Assembly: GCA_016704305.1 (NCBI GenBank)
Contig: JADJAL010000025.1
Span: forward strand, 1-64,000
Reading direction: 5' to 3'
From: Haliea sp.
Lineage (GTDB): Bacteria; Pseudomonadota; Gammaproteobacteria; Pseudomonadales; Halieaceae
DNA length: 64,000 nucleotides
A program made the translations under genes and the position numbers. The notes under the pieces were generated by a model, which worked only from the letters and a program-made list of their open reading frames with translations, was not told the DNA's origin and did no database searches. Below are positions 24,280 through 32,469 of the stretch, piece after piece. Position 1 is the first letter of the stretch; every line of letters begins with the position of its first letter.

Positions 24280-25647
24280 TCACTCGCATTTTCGTTCACC
24301 GATGGGCATCGCGAGAACTCTCTCCAGCAGCAACGGTTGATCGGTCATGATGGCGTCCACGCCCAGGTCGATCATGCGCAGCATCTCCTCGCAGCTTTGA
24401 TCGTCCACACCTGTACCGCGAGGTTTGCCGCAGGCTGTCCGCCACGAAATCGGGGGTCACCACTTCCAGGGAAAAAATCATCCGGTATCTGCTCGCCGAT
24501 CTGGCTGGTGTCAGGCGGCACCTGGAACGCGATGTGCTCCGGCACGGGTGGCATAACGCCGTCGCCGATCGCGCCCAATACCAGTATCGTGCCCTGGTCC
24601 AGCGGCACGGAGGTGATACACACGGTGCAACGGCCTTGAAGTTATTGGCGGCCTCGTCGACGAATGAGGCGGCGATCACGTCGGTGAAGCGTCCGTAGCG
24701 CCGCAGTACGTCCGCGATCTGCTTGTTCATAATCGCCCTCGCCGGTCCAGATCGGGTTTCAGGCCGATATTGATCCAGGTTGTGCGGAAAGCGGGCGAGG
24801 GCCTCCTCCAGGTCGGAATGCGGAAATCCTCCGCGCTATACCCCGGCGGTAGGCGCCTTGTCGCCGGTGGCGATGCCGCATAGTTGTAATCGGCATCGGG
24901 TCGGTCGTGCGGCGTCCCGGCGCCGGTGACAAACCAGTAGGCCGCATCCAGCGCAGCGGAGTCGGCTAGGTGTCATGTCCACCACATTGCCCTGGCCGTT
25001 GGTGGTGCGATAGAAATCGAGGTCATGCAGGATGACCAGTTGGTTGTCCTTCGTCGGTAGACATCCATTTCCAGTACATCGGCGCCCCGCCCTGGCCGCC
25101 TCCGCGTAGGCACACAGCGTGTTCTCCGGAAAATCCGTGACGCCGCCGCGATGGGCGAAATTCAGCGGGTCCCCGCCATTCACCAGCCAGAGGTCCGGAT
25201 CCTTGGAGAAGGGGCATGTCGCACGCCGTGTCATCGTTGGCGATGGTGCCGGTGATGTCCACAGTGGGCGTGGCGTTGCCTGGATGCGTTGATGCTGAGC
25301 GTGAACGTCTCCGCCGCTTCCTCGTCGCCATCGCCAATCAGGTCGACACCGATCCACCCTCGATGCGCCAGCCGGAATGTCGATTCGCCCGGACGTTTGC
25401 AGGTAATCCTCGTCCGCAGTGGCGGTGCCGGCTGATGTCTCGTAGGTGACGGCAATCGATTGCGACTGAGGCTCCGTCAGGGTGACCCGGAAGGAGAGTT
25501 GCGGTATTTCTCCGGCCGCACCTCTGGCGCGGCAGTGGGGACCACAGTCAGCGAAGACGGTACTGTCGGCTGGATTATCCGAGCCGTTTGAACACCTAGC
25601 ATCAGTGTGCAAACGACGAGTACTGCGCCCGTGTACAGCTTTTTCAT
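24280..25647 (-). pseudogene. Exported glycerophosphodiester phosphodiesterase with Calx-beta domain, many frameshifts
   Basis: ATG 25647 opens a signal peptide (MKKLYTGAVLVVCTLMLG). A Calx-beta module follows (LSFRVTLTEPQSQSIAVTYE, then GTATADEDY, then DGDEEAAETFTLSIN). Next is the GDPD domain: NFAHRGGVTDFPENTLCAYA with the catalytic HRG...E, KDNQLVILHDLDFYRTTNG, and after more breaks KAVAPCV, PDFVADSL, VWTIKAA and IDLGVDAIMTDQP near the 3' end. The intended stop is probably at 24280. Ten or so indels are needed to join the pieces. GDPD enzymes release glycerol-3-phosphate and alcohols from glycerophosphodiesters; the signal peptide makes this one periplasmic or secreted. Confidence 0.72.
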
Positions 25648-25859
25648 AGTGACCTCGTATGGTGGGGAATTGGAGAGACAGGATACACAATAGCGGAAAA
25701 ACATGGCGTGATTATTACGCTGCGCAGGTACAGTTTGCCAACAGGCCTGACTCCCGCATAGCGAAAAAAGAGAGTCAACCCGGGAAGTTATACGCGACAG
25801 CAATTGGCTCCTTCAGCTGCCGGTGCCGCATGCCGTGATGCTTCCATGAGAGTGGGAAG

Positions 25860-26735
25860 TCAGGGCAACACAAACCACAGTAACGCCGGCAACGTGGCGA
25901 AGCTCAGCAACGTGGAGACCATCACCGCGCCGGCCACTTCCTCGGGTGATTTGCGGTAGCGGACGGCGAGCAGGTAATTGAATACCGCCACCGGCATGGT
26001 GGCCTGGATGATCAGCACGCCGCGCAGCACGCCGGTCAGGCCCAGAATCTCCGCCACCAGCCAGCCAGCCCCAAAGCCCAGTAGCAGGCGCAGCGACCCG
26101 AGCTTCACGCGCCTTGAGCGCTACTTGCGGTTGATGCCCGCCAGCGAAACGCCGAGCGCCAGCAGCATCAGCGGGATGCTGAGGTTCCCCAGCATCGACA
26201 CTGTGTTCTGCAGCCACGCGGGCAATTGCCAGTCGAACGCGATGAGCAGCACCGACAACAGGCCGGCGTACACCACCGGGGAGCGCAGCGCGCCACCGAT
26301 GGCAGAATGGCCGCTGAGTATTGCCACACCCAACGTGAACTGCGCCACCGATATGATCATGAAATCGTCAGTGCCACCGCCAGGCCCTGCTCGCCAAGGC
26401 GAACAACGCCAGCGGCAGGCCCATGTTGCCGGTGTTGGGAAAGACCAGCGATGGCAGGTAATTGCGCCAGGGCAGCCCCTGCATCCGGCACAGCATGATG
26501 GCGAGCGCAGCGGTGAGCAGCAGCAGGAGAATAACCGCCAGCGCAATGTCCCCGAGCAATTGCAGCGAGACATCGACTTTGCCGAGCGTGCCCACGATCA
26601 GGCAGGGCGCGCCCACCCACATCACCAGGCGGGTGATGAACTCATTCTCAAACCCCTGCCCGGAGAGCGCCCACGCCACGCCCAGCGCCGCGCAGATGAA
26701 TACAGGTGCGATGATCGCGAGGATTTCAGAATCCG
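25860..26735 (-). pseudogene. AEC (auxin efflux carrier-like) family permease, frameshifted
   Basis: Hydrophobic blocks of the PF03547 type appear in order: ILAIIAPVFICAALGVAWAL, FITRLVMWVGAPCLIVGTLG, FPNTGNMGLPLALFALA (the family's NxGNxGLPL motif), then MLGNLSIPLMLLALGVSLAG, then VLRGVLIIQATMPVAVFNYL and a last helix LLSFATLPALLWFVLP ending at 25860. Two or more indels (near 26385 and 26115) break the frame. About ten helices would be expected. The start is not clear and lies near 26735, close to the stop of the isomerase gene upstream. Substrate is probably an organic acid, on family grounds only. Confidence 0.75.
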
Positions 26736-26762
26736 GGCACTGCGTCTTGTTGGAACCCGCGC

Positions 26763-27629
26763 CTATATCAACTTCGCGGCGAGATAGGCGAAGCTGGCCT
26801 CCAGTTCTTCCAGCACCGGTGCCGGAAACGGCGCCTCCTGTTCGATGAAGCACGCGGCCACGCCAGCGCGCGTGGCCGCTGCCAGCACGGCGGCCCAGTC
26901 GACGATGCCGCCGCCGAGGTGGATGCCCGCCAGTTGCAAGCCGGTGCCGCCGGGTTCGGCGCGGGTCAGGTCCTGAGGTGCAGCAACGCGATGCGATTGC
27001 CATGGCGGGTGAGGTAATCCACAGGATCGAAACCAGCGTTGGCGATCCAGCCGCAATCCAGCTCAAACGCCACGCACTCGGGATCGGTCATGGCCAGCAG
27101 GTGCTCGTACGCGGTCTTGCCCTCGAAGATTTTGAATTCGAAGCCGTGGTTGTGGTACGCCAGTTGCAACCCGGCGGCGTGCAACTCACTGCCGATGCGG
27201 TTCAACTGCGCGGCGTTCCAGCGCCAGTCGTCCAGCGTGAGGGTGTGCATCAGGTCGCCAAACGCACTTTCCATCGAACCTCGTTCAGCGGCCTGCATAT
27301 ACCGCGCGTTGTCCTCCACCCACGGCGCGGTGCACACCACGTAGCGCACGCCGAGCGCATTCATCTCGGCGATCAACGGCGCCAGGTCACCCAGTAAAAA
27401 CGGCAGCGGAACATGGGCGCTGAGGCACTCCAGCCCACGTCGTCCAGCGCGGGCGCGCAACTGCACCGGATCGAGATTGGTGGCAAAGTTGGCCGCCTCC
27501 ACCGTGCGGCATCCCATCGCCGCCAGCGCGCAGCGTGCCGGGAAGATCCTTGTCGAGTTCGTCCTTGACGCTGTACAGCTGCAGGCCGATAACGGGCGAG
27601 GAGGGGGCTTCAGGTGAGCGTTGCGTCAT
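26763..27629 (-). pseudogene. Sugar phosphate isomerase/epimerase (xylose isomerase-like TIM barrel), frameshifted
   Basis: ATG 27629 starts MTQRSPEAPSSPVIGLQLYS. After a break near 27535 the main part is open: LGVRYVVCTAPWVED, LQLAYHNHGFEFK (metal-binding His and Glu region), ECVAFELDCGWIANAGFDP (Glu, Asp) and RIALLHL. A second break near 26970 precedes the last segment, with HLGGGIVDWAAVLAAA, ACFIEQE and the end at 26763. The family converts keto-sugars or inositols and is common beside ThuA and exported dehydrogenases, which would connect it with the module at 1-10 kb (inference). Two or three indels restore it. Confidence 0.78.
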
Positions 27630-27894
27630 GAGCACGTTTCCAGACACGATTTTTAGCTGCCAGTGTCGCCCGTGTTTCGCGCTGGTACAAGCCGCTATCG
27701 CAAAGAGCTTTGCAGAGAACCTCGTGTTGCATTGCAAGAGCGCTTTGCAAAAAGGCAGGCAGGGCGCACCGTGTAATCCCGCGCCAGGACATGGCAAACA
27801 AGGCACCTAAGTACGCTATATTGCGAACGCCATGCTGCAGATCGAATGCCAGGCCACTGGCATGCGCGAATCCACCTATTGAGGAGAGCTTGTA

Positions 27895-28725
27895 ATGGAA
27901 ACCATCGTCATTGAGTACCCGCGTCCCGAGGTGGCAATACTGCGCCTGAATCGCCCCGACTGCCTGAACGCGCTGTCCTGGCGGTTGGTGAGTGAGCTGC
28001 ACGCGGCGTTGGATGAGATCAACGCCAACAACCGCTGCCGCGTGGTGGTGCTGACCGGCGCGGGCAGGGCTTTTTGCGCCGGGCTGGACCTGCGCGACCA
28101 GGGCAACCCCGGCGAGATCGGAACCGGCCTGCCGCCTGGTCCACAGGCCGGATTGATCGCACAGAACCATGATGGCCAGCCTGATCCCGCACCTGCGTAT
28201 CCAGCAGCCGCTGATTGCCGCGATTAATGGCGCGGCCTATGGCGGCGGGCTGGCGCTCGCACTGGGTTGCGATATTCGCATCGCCGCGCACTCCGCCCGC
28301 CTGTGCGTGCAGTTTATTCGCCTCGGTGTTTCGGCTGTGACATCGGCGTGAGCTACATGCCGCCGCGTTTGATCGGTGCGTCGCGTGCGCACGACCTGAT
28401 GCTGAGCCGAGCGCGTGGTCGACGCCGATGAAGCCGAACGCTATGGCCTCGTCACGCGAGTGGTCGCTGACGAGCACCTTCATGCTGCCGCTCTGCGCTG
28501 GCGGGCGAGTTGTGTGATTTTTCGCCCTTCGGCGTACTCGCCACCAAGCAGGTGATGTGGGCGAACCTCGACACACCAAACCTGGAAGCGGCGATCCAGT
28601 TGGAAAATCGCAACCAGATCATGGCGGGACTCTCCGGCGATGCGGAAGAGGCGGGCCGGGCGTTTTTCGAGAAGCGCAAGCCGCGCTGGTCGCACGAGCG
28701 CGTGCGGGAATCTCACACTGAGTGA
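27895..28725 (+). pseudogene. Enoyl-CoA hydratase (crotonase) 2, frameshifted
   Basis: ATG 27895 with GGAGAG upstream opens METIVIEYPRPEVAILRLNR, then CRVVVLTGAGRAFCAGLDLR (first oxyanion strand). After a break near 28165 follow IQQPLIAAINGAAYGGGLAL and CDIRIAAHSARLCVQFIRLG; after one at 28330, CDIGVSYMPPRLIGASRAHD; then ERYGLVTRVVADEHL, FSPFGVLATKQVMW and the end ESHTE at 28725. Four indels are needed, mostly single missing bases (for example a G in the run at about 28332). A complete, otherwise well-conserved crotonase of about 275 residues emerges, different from the copy at 23.4 kb. Confidence 0.78.
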
Positions 28726-28849
28726 AACGCCCTGCGCGGAGCCGCTCGCCGGGTGCTGTGGAACGCTGTTGGGTTGCTATCTCGCGCCAGCCAGTAGCTT
28801 CCAAGCGGCGGCGTACGGCGCATGGCCAGAAGCACGCTTTTTAAAAAGC

Positions 28850-29214
28850 TTACCCGCCAACCAATGAGTAAAGGAGTAATAGACCCAGCAAGGCTACGAT
28901 GCCATTCACCATAGCCCCACCTTGCGGAATAACCCAGTGGGAATTCTGCCGGGCCAAAGTGAGTCCAAAAACATCGAGTATTGCCACGAAGAGTAAGTGG
29001 CAGCGCAAGCGCCAAGCGCGATAAATGCCAGCCCGATATAAAATGTTAATGCAGTTTGCTCTGTGCTTTCAGTTGCCGGCGAAATGGCATGAATGAGAAG
29101 ACCGGAACGCTCGACTACAAATCCGAAAGCGATCAAAGACAGGCTGGTTCGATTCCAGGCAAGCAATGTTCGCTCTGCTGCGAATAAAACCCTTGGATCT
29201 TTGAGTTCAGACAT
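28850..29214 (-). CDS. DUF202 (YidH-like) small membrane protein, frameshift near the end
   Basis: ATG 29214: MSELKDPRVLFAAERTLLAW is the DUF202 signature (xxRTxLAWxRT), followed by two helices (LIAFGFVVERSGLLIHA and ALTFYIGLAFIALGACAATY). As sequenced the frame ends at 28906. A single indel near 28912 joins it to VNGIVALLGLLLLYSLVGG, the expected third helix, ending at TAA 28850. Inner-membrane protein of unknown function. Its orientation and short spacing to the next small gene fit the cassette-like island that begins here. Confidence 0.72.
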
Positions 29215-29235
29215 AATCTTCCTCTGCGCCTGATG

Positions 29236-29412
29236 TTAGCGCTCATTTGCCGCGTGTGTTACCCGCCGTACAAGGGTTGTGTCAGCAACGGCCTCCGCAG
29301 TGAGTGTGGCACCCAACAACACATCGGCTTCAACGCCAAGCGCCAGGTGAAGGGCGCCAACCATTAGAAACACCGGGGCTGCAAGCCTTAGGACGAGAGC
29401 AAATGATTGCAT
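29236..29412 (-). CDS. 58-residue small membrane protein
   Basis: ATG 29412 follows AAGGAG (in TCAAGGAGACTC); stop TAA at 29236-29238, 21 nt before the DUF202 start. The sequence begins MQSFALVLRLAAPVFLMVGA, then LHLALGVEADVLLGATLT. The first half resembles the opening helix of DUF4345-type membrane proteins, but those are about 120-130 residues, so this may be a truncated copy. The last 15 residues are polar and unlike that family. Coding potential rests on the good ribosome site, the hydrophobic helix and its fit between neighbours. Confidence 0.5.
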   Translation of the reverse strand: MQSFALVLRLAAPVFLMVGALHLALGVEADVLLGATLTAEAVADTTLVRRVTHAANER

Positions 29413-29425
29413 GAGTCTCCTTGAG

Positions 29426-29510
29426 AGTTAACGCCCGTGTTCACGCGCAATTCTGGAGCTGCAAAACAGCGTAAACGTTGTCGCCGTCCGGCTGATTGTT
29501 CGGGTTATTT
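29426..29510 (-). repeat. attC-like intergenic segment 1
   Basis: Read on the - strand, this stretch starts AAATAACCCG and ends CGGGCGTTAACT, 14 nt before the ATG of the 58-residue protein. TAAC-CCG at one end and CGGG-CGTTA at the other are the terminal inverted boxes expected of an integron recombination site (consensus RYYYAAC...GTTRRRY). The pairing is imperfect and the middle shows no strong stem. It is the weakest of the attC-like segments of the island. Confidence 0.3.
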
Positions 29511-29522
29511 GTCGATGATACA

Positions 29523-29551
29523 GTGTGTACGTTGAAGATGTATATACACAC
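29523..29551. promoter_or_regulatory. VapBC operator candidate
   Basis: GTGTGTA (29523-29529) and TACACAC (29545-29551) are inverted repeats 15 nt apart, with the perfect palindrome TGTATATACA (29539-29548) inside the right part. They end 9 nt before the vapB ATG. Type II antitoxins usually autoregulate through such palindromes at their own promoter, so this is the likely VapB(C) binding site. Confidence 0.55.
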
Positions 29552-29560
29552 GGGTGATAC

Positions 29561-29751
29561 ATGAGAACCAATATTGTAATCGATGATAAATTAATGTCCG
29601 ATGCCCTCAAGGCATCCGGTTTGAGTACAAAAAGAGAGGCGGTAGAACAAGGACTTAAGCTTCTCGTCAGGCGTGGCCAGCAACAGATTCGCAAACTGCG
29701 CGGCAAGGTTAATGGGAAGGCGACCTCGAGGAAATGCGAGGCGGTAAGTGA
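29561..29751 (+). CDS. vapB: VapB family antitoxin (one-base frameshift)
   Basis: MRTNIVIDDKLMSDALKASG, then STKREAVEQGLKLLVR, is the ribbon-helix-helix part of VapB (DUF2191 type). As sequenced the frame then derails after IRKLRGKV and runs to 29779. Restoring one base in AATGGGAAGG (29711-29720) gives N-W-E-G-D-L-E-E-M-R and a stop TGA at 29749-29751. That overlaps the GTG start of vapC by the usual four bases (GTGA), which strongly supports the corrected frame. The antitoxin's acidic C-terminal tail, which wraps the toxin, depends on that correction. Confidence 0.8.
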
Positions 29752-30149
29752 TTCTGGTCGACACCAGTGTTTGGATTGATTATCTCAGTGGTGTCCATAG
29801 CACGCATGCCGACTCTCTCGATTCCGGGATCATCGAAGGCACCGTTGCCATGGGAGATTTGATTTTCCTTGAAATTCTGCAGGGCATTCGAGATGACCGA
29901 GAATACCGTACAACAAAACAGACTTTGTTGACGCTGGACCGTGTTGAGATGTTTGGCCCTGGTATGCCCGAGAAGTGCGCAGAGAACTATCGCTCGCTGC
30001 GTAAAAAGGGTATCACTATTCGCAAAACCACGGACGTCATCATTGCGACTTTCTGCATAGAACAACGGATGCCACTTCTTTTCACTGACCGGGATTTCAT
30101 TCCATTTGTTGACCATCTTGGTTTGCTATCGGTGCTGCCAGAAACATAA
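29748..30149 (+). CDS. vapC: VapC family PIN-domain toxin
   Basis: 133 residues from GTG 29748. PIN-domain acids are in place: D5 (MILVDTSVWID), E42 (IFLEILQG), D96 (RKTTDVIIATFC) and D114/D116 (FTDRDF). VapC toxins are Mg-dependent endoribonucleases that cut tRNA or rRNA and are neutralised by the VapB encoded immediately upstream. Intact as sequenced. The module is on the + strand while neighbouring cassette-like genes run on the - strand, as is common for toxin-antitoxin modules with their own promoter. Confidence 0.92.
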   Translation: MILVDTSVWIDYLSGVHSTHADSLDSGIIEGTVAMGDLIFLEILQGIRDDREYRTTKQTLLTLDRVEMFGPGMPEKCAENYRSLRKKGITIRKTTDVIIATFCIEQRMPLLFTDRDFIPFVDHLGLLSVLPET

Positions 30150-30191
30150 TGCTGAGTCCCTTCCAACAATGGGATATGTCACCGCAAGTAT

Positions 30192-30398
30192 TTATTCAGC
30201 CTCGCCATCGATAACTGCTTGACGCTCGCGCTCATACTCATCGTAAGGAGTGTCATACTCGCTTATACACTGCTCATACTGGTCTTGTGGCAGCTTGCTG
30301 CACTCCAAGCGTCGATTCTCCTTAACGGCGGTGTATATCTGTTGGTTACTACAGCCCAGTAGAGCCAGTGCAATCACTAAAATCAGGTTGGCTTTCAT
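30192..30398 (-). CDS. Small lipoprotein, unknown function
   Basis: 68 residues. ATG 30398 (MKANLILVIALALLGCSNQQ) gives a clear lipoprotein signal with lipobox LLGC; longer in-frame starts would destroy it. The mature part is strongly acidic, with a Cys pair (LECSKL, QCISEY) and repeated Tyr-Asp/Glu (YDTPYDEYERER). No family recognised. It lies between vapC and the GST gene in the cassette-like island. Confidence 0.65.
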   Translation of the reverse strand: MKANLILVIALALLGCSNQQIYTAVKENRRLECSKLPQDQYEQCISEYDTPYDEYERERQAVIDGEAE

Positions 30399-30451
30399 CG
30401 CTTGCTCGCTCGCTGGGACAGGACATGTAACGCCTACAGAGGGGACGCCGA

Positions 30452-31088
30452 TCAGCACCGGTTCTTGTCGGCCAACTCGAAATGGGCCATCTGATCCGCA
30501 TAGGCCTTTTTGAATGCCGGACGGTTGGTAAGACGCATCACGTAGGCTTCCGAAGCCGGGCGGCTGCCGAACGCGCGCACTTTCGGCACGCGCAGCACGT
30601 CAGCCATCAGCAGGTCCGCAACCGTGAACCTGTTCTCCGCGAGCCAATCTCGCTCGCTCAGCACATCCTCGAGTTGATCAAGACGGTTGCTCATCCAGTC
30701 TTCGATGCCGTTGACGGCATTGCCAGACATCGTCAGAAACCACCAGGGTACGCTTACCATCTCGATTGAATTCAGCGCTGCAATGACCCATTGCAGCGTT
30801 TGCGCGTGTCCAATGGGATCACGCGGCATCAGCTTGTCGCTTTTCTGTGCAATGTGCAGAAGGCATGCGCCGCTTTCGAATAGCTGCAGTTCACCGTCGC
30901 TCAGGAACGGAACCTGGCCGAAGGGCTGCCGCGCAAGATGATTGGTTTCGCGTTCAGCAAATGGAATCGTTTGTACAGTGTATGGTAGCCCTGCCTCCTC
31001 GCACGCCCATCACCAGCCGCAAATCCCGCACAAATCCGCGCTGACCTTCAGGCACCCAATCCAAAGTCCAGATAGTCAATTCGTCCAT
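30452..31088 (-). CDS. Glutathione S-transferase-like protein, one frameshift
   Basis: The C-terminal part (MPRDPIGHAQTLQWVIAALN to the end at 30452, with WLAENRFTVADLLMADVLRV) is a GST helical domain with the usual FTVADxLMADVL cap motif. Upstream, in another frame, lies the thioredoxin-fold half: TVQTIPFAERETNHLARQPF, then GQVPFLSDGELQLFESGACL. ATG 31088 starts MDELTIWTLDWVPEGQRG in the first frame. A single indel near 31010-31017 joins it all into about 212 residues. The Gln-Val-Pro and Glu-Ser-Gly motifs for glutathione binding are intact. Substrate unknown. Confidence 0.75.
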
Positions 31089-31110
31089 TTGCTAAACCTC
31101 TCGATAAGCC

Positions 31111-31191
31111 GCCCAATACGCCCGCCGGGCAGGCGAGCCACGCAGTGACTAGTCCAGTCGTAGGAGGCAGCGATGTGCTGGCGTTTCTAGG
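31111..31191 (-). repeat. attC-like repeat A (downstream of the 85-residue protein gene)
   Basis: On the - strand it begins GCCTAGAAACGCC, overlapping the stop codon of the small gene, and ends GGGCGTATTGGGC about 20 bp before the GST start. It shares GACTGGACT, GGCTCGCCT and CCGG(C)GGGCGT with the segment at 31453-31531, in the same order and spacing. End boxes and placement between genes are those of integron attC sites. Confidence 0.5.
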
Positions 31192-31444
31192 CAAATTTGT
31201 CACTCAATTGCTGCAGCCTGTTGCGCACATCCTGGCTATCAGTTGCTGCGATTAATTTATCTCTTATGGTCGCTTCAAGGCTTTTTGAAGCAAGACCTGA
31301 TTTAAGCATATTCAGGTCTTGCACAAGCTCATCTATGAGATACCAGTCAGCGTCATTGATAATGCTGGTATCGCCGCTCCGCGCCCAACCATCTAAATCG
31401 CCGCCAAAAGACTCGTAGACTTCTAAATGCCGGATGGAGAGCAT
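31187..31444 (-). CDS. 85-residue hypothetical protein in an attC-flanked cassette
   Basis: ATG 31444 gives MLSIRHLEVYESFGGDLDGW, then ARSGDTSIINDADWYLIDEL and a helical tail ending at TAG 31187. I do not recognise the family; the mix of Trp/Asp-rich N-terminus and helical C-terminus suggests a small soluble protein. The ATG is nine nt behind GGCGTTAGGC, the end of an attC-like repeat, and the stop codon lies in the start of a second such repeat. This is exactly the layout of a promoterless integron cassette, so it would need transcription from outside. Confidence 0.6.
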   Translation of the reverse strand: MLSIRHLEVYESFGGDLDGWARSGDTSIINDADWYLIDELVQDLNMLKSGLASKSLEATIRDKLIAATDSQDVRNRLQQLSDKFA

Positions 31445-31452
31445 GACCGTAT

Positions 31453-31531
31453 GCCTAACGCCCCCGGAATAGGCGAGCGACTTGTCCGGGAGTCCAGTCA
31501 CGGAAGGCGTCTGTGTGGCTTGACTTGTTAC
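31453..31531 (-). repeat. attC-like repeat B (upstream of the 85-residue protein gene)
   Basis: On the - strand it runs from GTAACAAGTCAAGCC to TTCCGGGGGCGTTAGGC. The right end GTTAGGC fits the attC consensus GTTRRRY, and the left end TAACAAG matches the usual counterpart. CCCGGA and TCCGGG inside can pair. Core words GACTGGACT and GCTCGCCT are shared with the segment at 31111-31191, so the two form a repeat pair around one gene. Confidence 0.55.
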
Positions 31532-31580
31532 TTACCCGGTACCAAAATTCGGTATTTATTGGTGCTACAGGAAGCGACCC

Positions 31581-31820
31581 ATGGCCAAAAACACCAGCAT
31601 TACCCTGGGAGAACACTTCGATGGGTTTATAGCCCAACAAATTGCTGAAGGAAGGTATGCCTCGGTTAGCGAGGTGGTGAGGGCCGCCCTGAGGCAGTTT
31701 GAAGACACGGAGAAGAAGGCGGCCACGTTGAGACGCCTGCTCGAAGAAGGCGAAAAAAGCGGTACCGCAAAATACAGCTACGAAGCACTGATGAATGAGC
31801 TCGATGATGAGCTTGGTTAA
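31581..31820 (+). CDS. parD: ParD family antitoxin
   Basis: 79 residues. MAKNTSITLGEHFDGFIAQQ, then ASVSEVVRAALRQFED, is the ribbon-helix-helix domain of ParD. The rest is the toxin-binding tail (LRRLLEEGEKSGTAKY) ending in an acidic stretch. Its stop TAA (31818-31820) overlaps the parE ATG by one base. The inverted words ACCAA and TTGGT, with GGTACC, about 25-50 nt upstream may be the autoregulatory operator. Confidence 0.9.
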   Translation: MAKNTSITLGEHFDGFIAQQIAEGRYASVSEVVRAALRQFEDTEKKAATLRRLLEEGEKSGTAKYSYEALMNELDDELG

Positions 31821-32122
31821 TGGGTACATTCTCCCTTACCGAAGCTGCTAAAGCTGACCTTAAATCGATCGCAACATACACCCAGCGCCGATGGGGAAAG
31901 GAACAGCGCAGAATTTATGCCAAGCAATTTGACGACGCCTTCCATATGCTAGCCGATACCCTCGAAGCGGGAATAGCTTGCGATGTGATTAAGGTCGGGT
32001 ATCGAAAATTTCCCATCGGCAGCCATGTAATTTTCTACCGCGCGCTCTCCGATACTGAAATAGAGATCGTTCGAATAATTCACAAGCGCATGGACCTTGG
32101 TCGGCAGCTTGAAGGCACGTAA
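31820..32122 (+). CDS. parE: ParE family toxin
   Basis: 100 residues: SLTEAAKADLKSIATYTQRR with GKEQRRIYAKQFDDAF, then HVIFYRALSDTEIEIVRIIH, the RelE/ParE superfamily pattern ending in HKRMDLGRQL. ParE toxins generally act on DNA gyrase rather than on the ribosome, and this sequence lacks RelE's catalytic set. Its stop codon TAA (32120-32122) lies within an attC-like palindrome, consistent with the module being carried on a mobile cassette. Confidence 0.9.
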   Translation: MGTFSLTEAAKADLKSIATYTQRRWGKEQRRIYAKQFDDAFHMLADTLEAGIACDVIKVGYRKFPIGSHVIFYRALSDTEIEIVRIIHKRMDLGRQLEGT

Positions 32123-32171
32123 CGCGTAAAGAACCGTCGGTGAAGCCGTCCGGTTGCTTTACTTGTTATGC
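32118..32171 (-). repeat. attC-like imperfect palindrome C
   Basis: On the - strand the segment runs GCATAACAAGTAAAG to CTTTACGCGTTACG. Inner arms GTAAAG-AACCG and CGGTT-g-CTTTAC pair with one unpaired base, and outer boxes TAAC / GTTA also pair, over a total of about 54 nt. Unpaired extrahelical bases and TAACAAG...GCGTTA boxes are hallmarks of folded attC sites. ACTTGTTA (on the + strand) is shared with the segment at 31453-31531. Confidence 0.55.
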
Positions 32172-32180
32172 GCTGATAGA

Positions 32181-32210
32181 ATGCGTACATATTTACGTAC
32201 ATGTACGGGT
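32181..32210. promoter_or_regulatory. YefM-YoeB operator candidate
   Basis: GTACATGTAC (32197-32206) is a perfect palindrome, with GTACAT (32185-32190) and TACGTA (32194-32199) beside it, 11-33 nt upstream of the yefM ATG. The E. coli YefM operator is built on short palindromes with a TGTAC(A) core, so autoregulation through this element is likely. Confidence 0.55.
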
Positions 32211-32217
32211 TAATTTT

Positions 32218-32469
32218 ATGGAAAGCATAAGTTATACCGCTGCCCGCAGCAACCTTGCCAAGACTATGGCACAAGTATGCGACGACCACGCGCCGATTGC
32301 GATTACACGTAAAGGCGAAGGCGCGGTTGTGATGATATCTATGGAGGACTACCAGGCGCTTGAAGAGACTGCCTACCTGCTGAGAAGCCCAAAGAATACG
32401 CGAAGGTTGATCGAGTCGATTGCGGATCTGGAAGCTGGAAGAGGGATCGAACAGGACCTGCTGGAGTGA
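32218..32469 (+). CDS. yefM: YefM family antitoxin
   Basis: 83 residues from ATG 32218 (MESISYTAARSNLAKTMAQV). An in-frame ATG at 32140 lies upstream of the operator palindromes and is rejected. Phd/YefM features: DDHAPIAITRKGEGAVVMIS, then MEDYQALEETAYLLRSPKN, with a C-terminal acidic peptide that binds YoeB. The stop TGA overlaps the YoeB GTG start by four bases, so the two are translationally coupled. Confidence 0.92.
   Translation: MESISYTAARSNLAKTMAQVCDDHAPIAITRKGEGAVVMISMEDYQALEETAYLLRSPKNTRRLIESIADLEAGRGIEQDLLE

Noticed and set aside
28836..28849. GCTTTTTAAAAAGC palindrome as an intrinsic terminator
   Set aside because: A perfect palindrome but with no loop and an A/T stem; too weak by eye to call a terminator.
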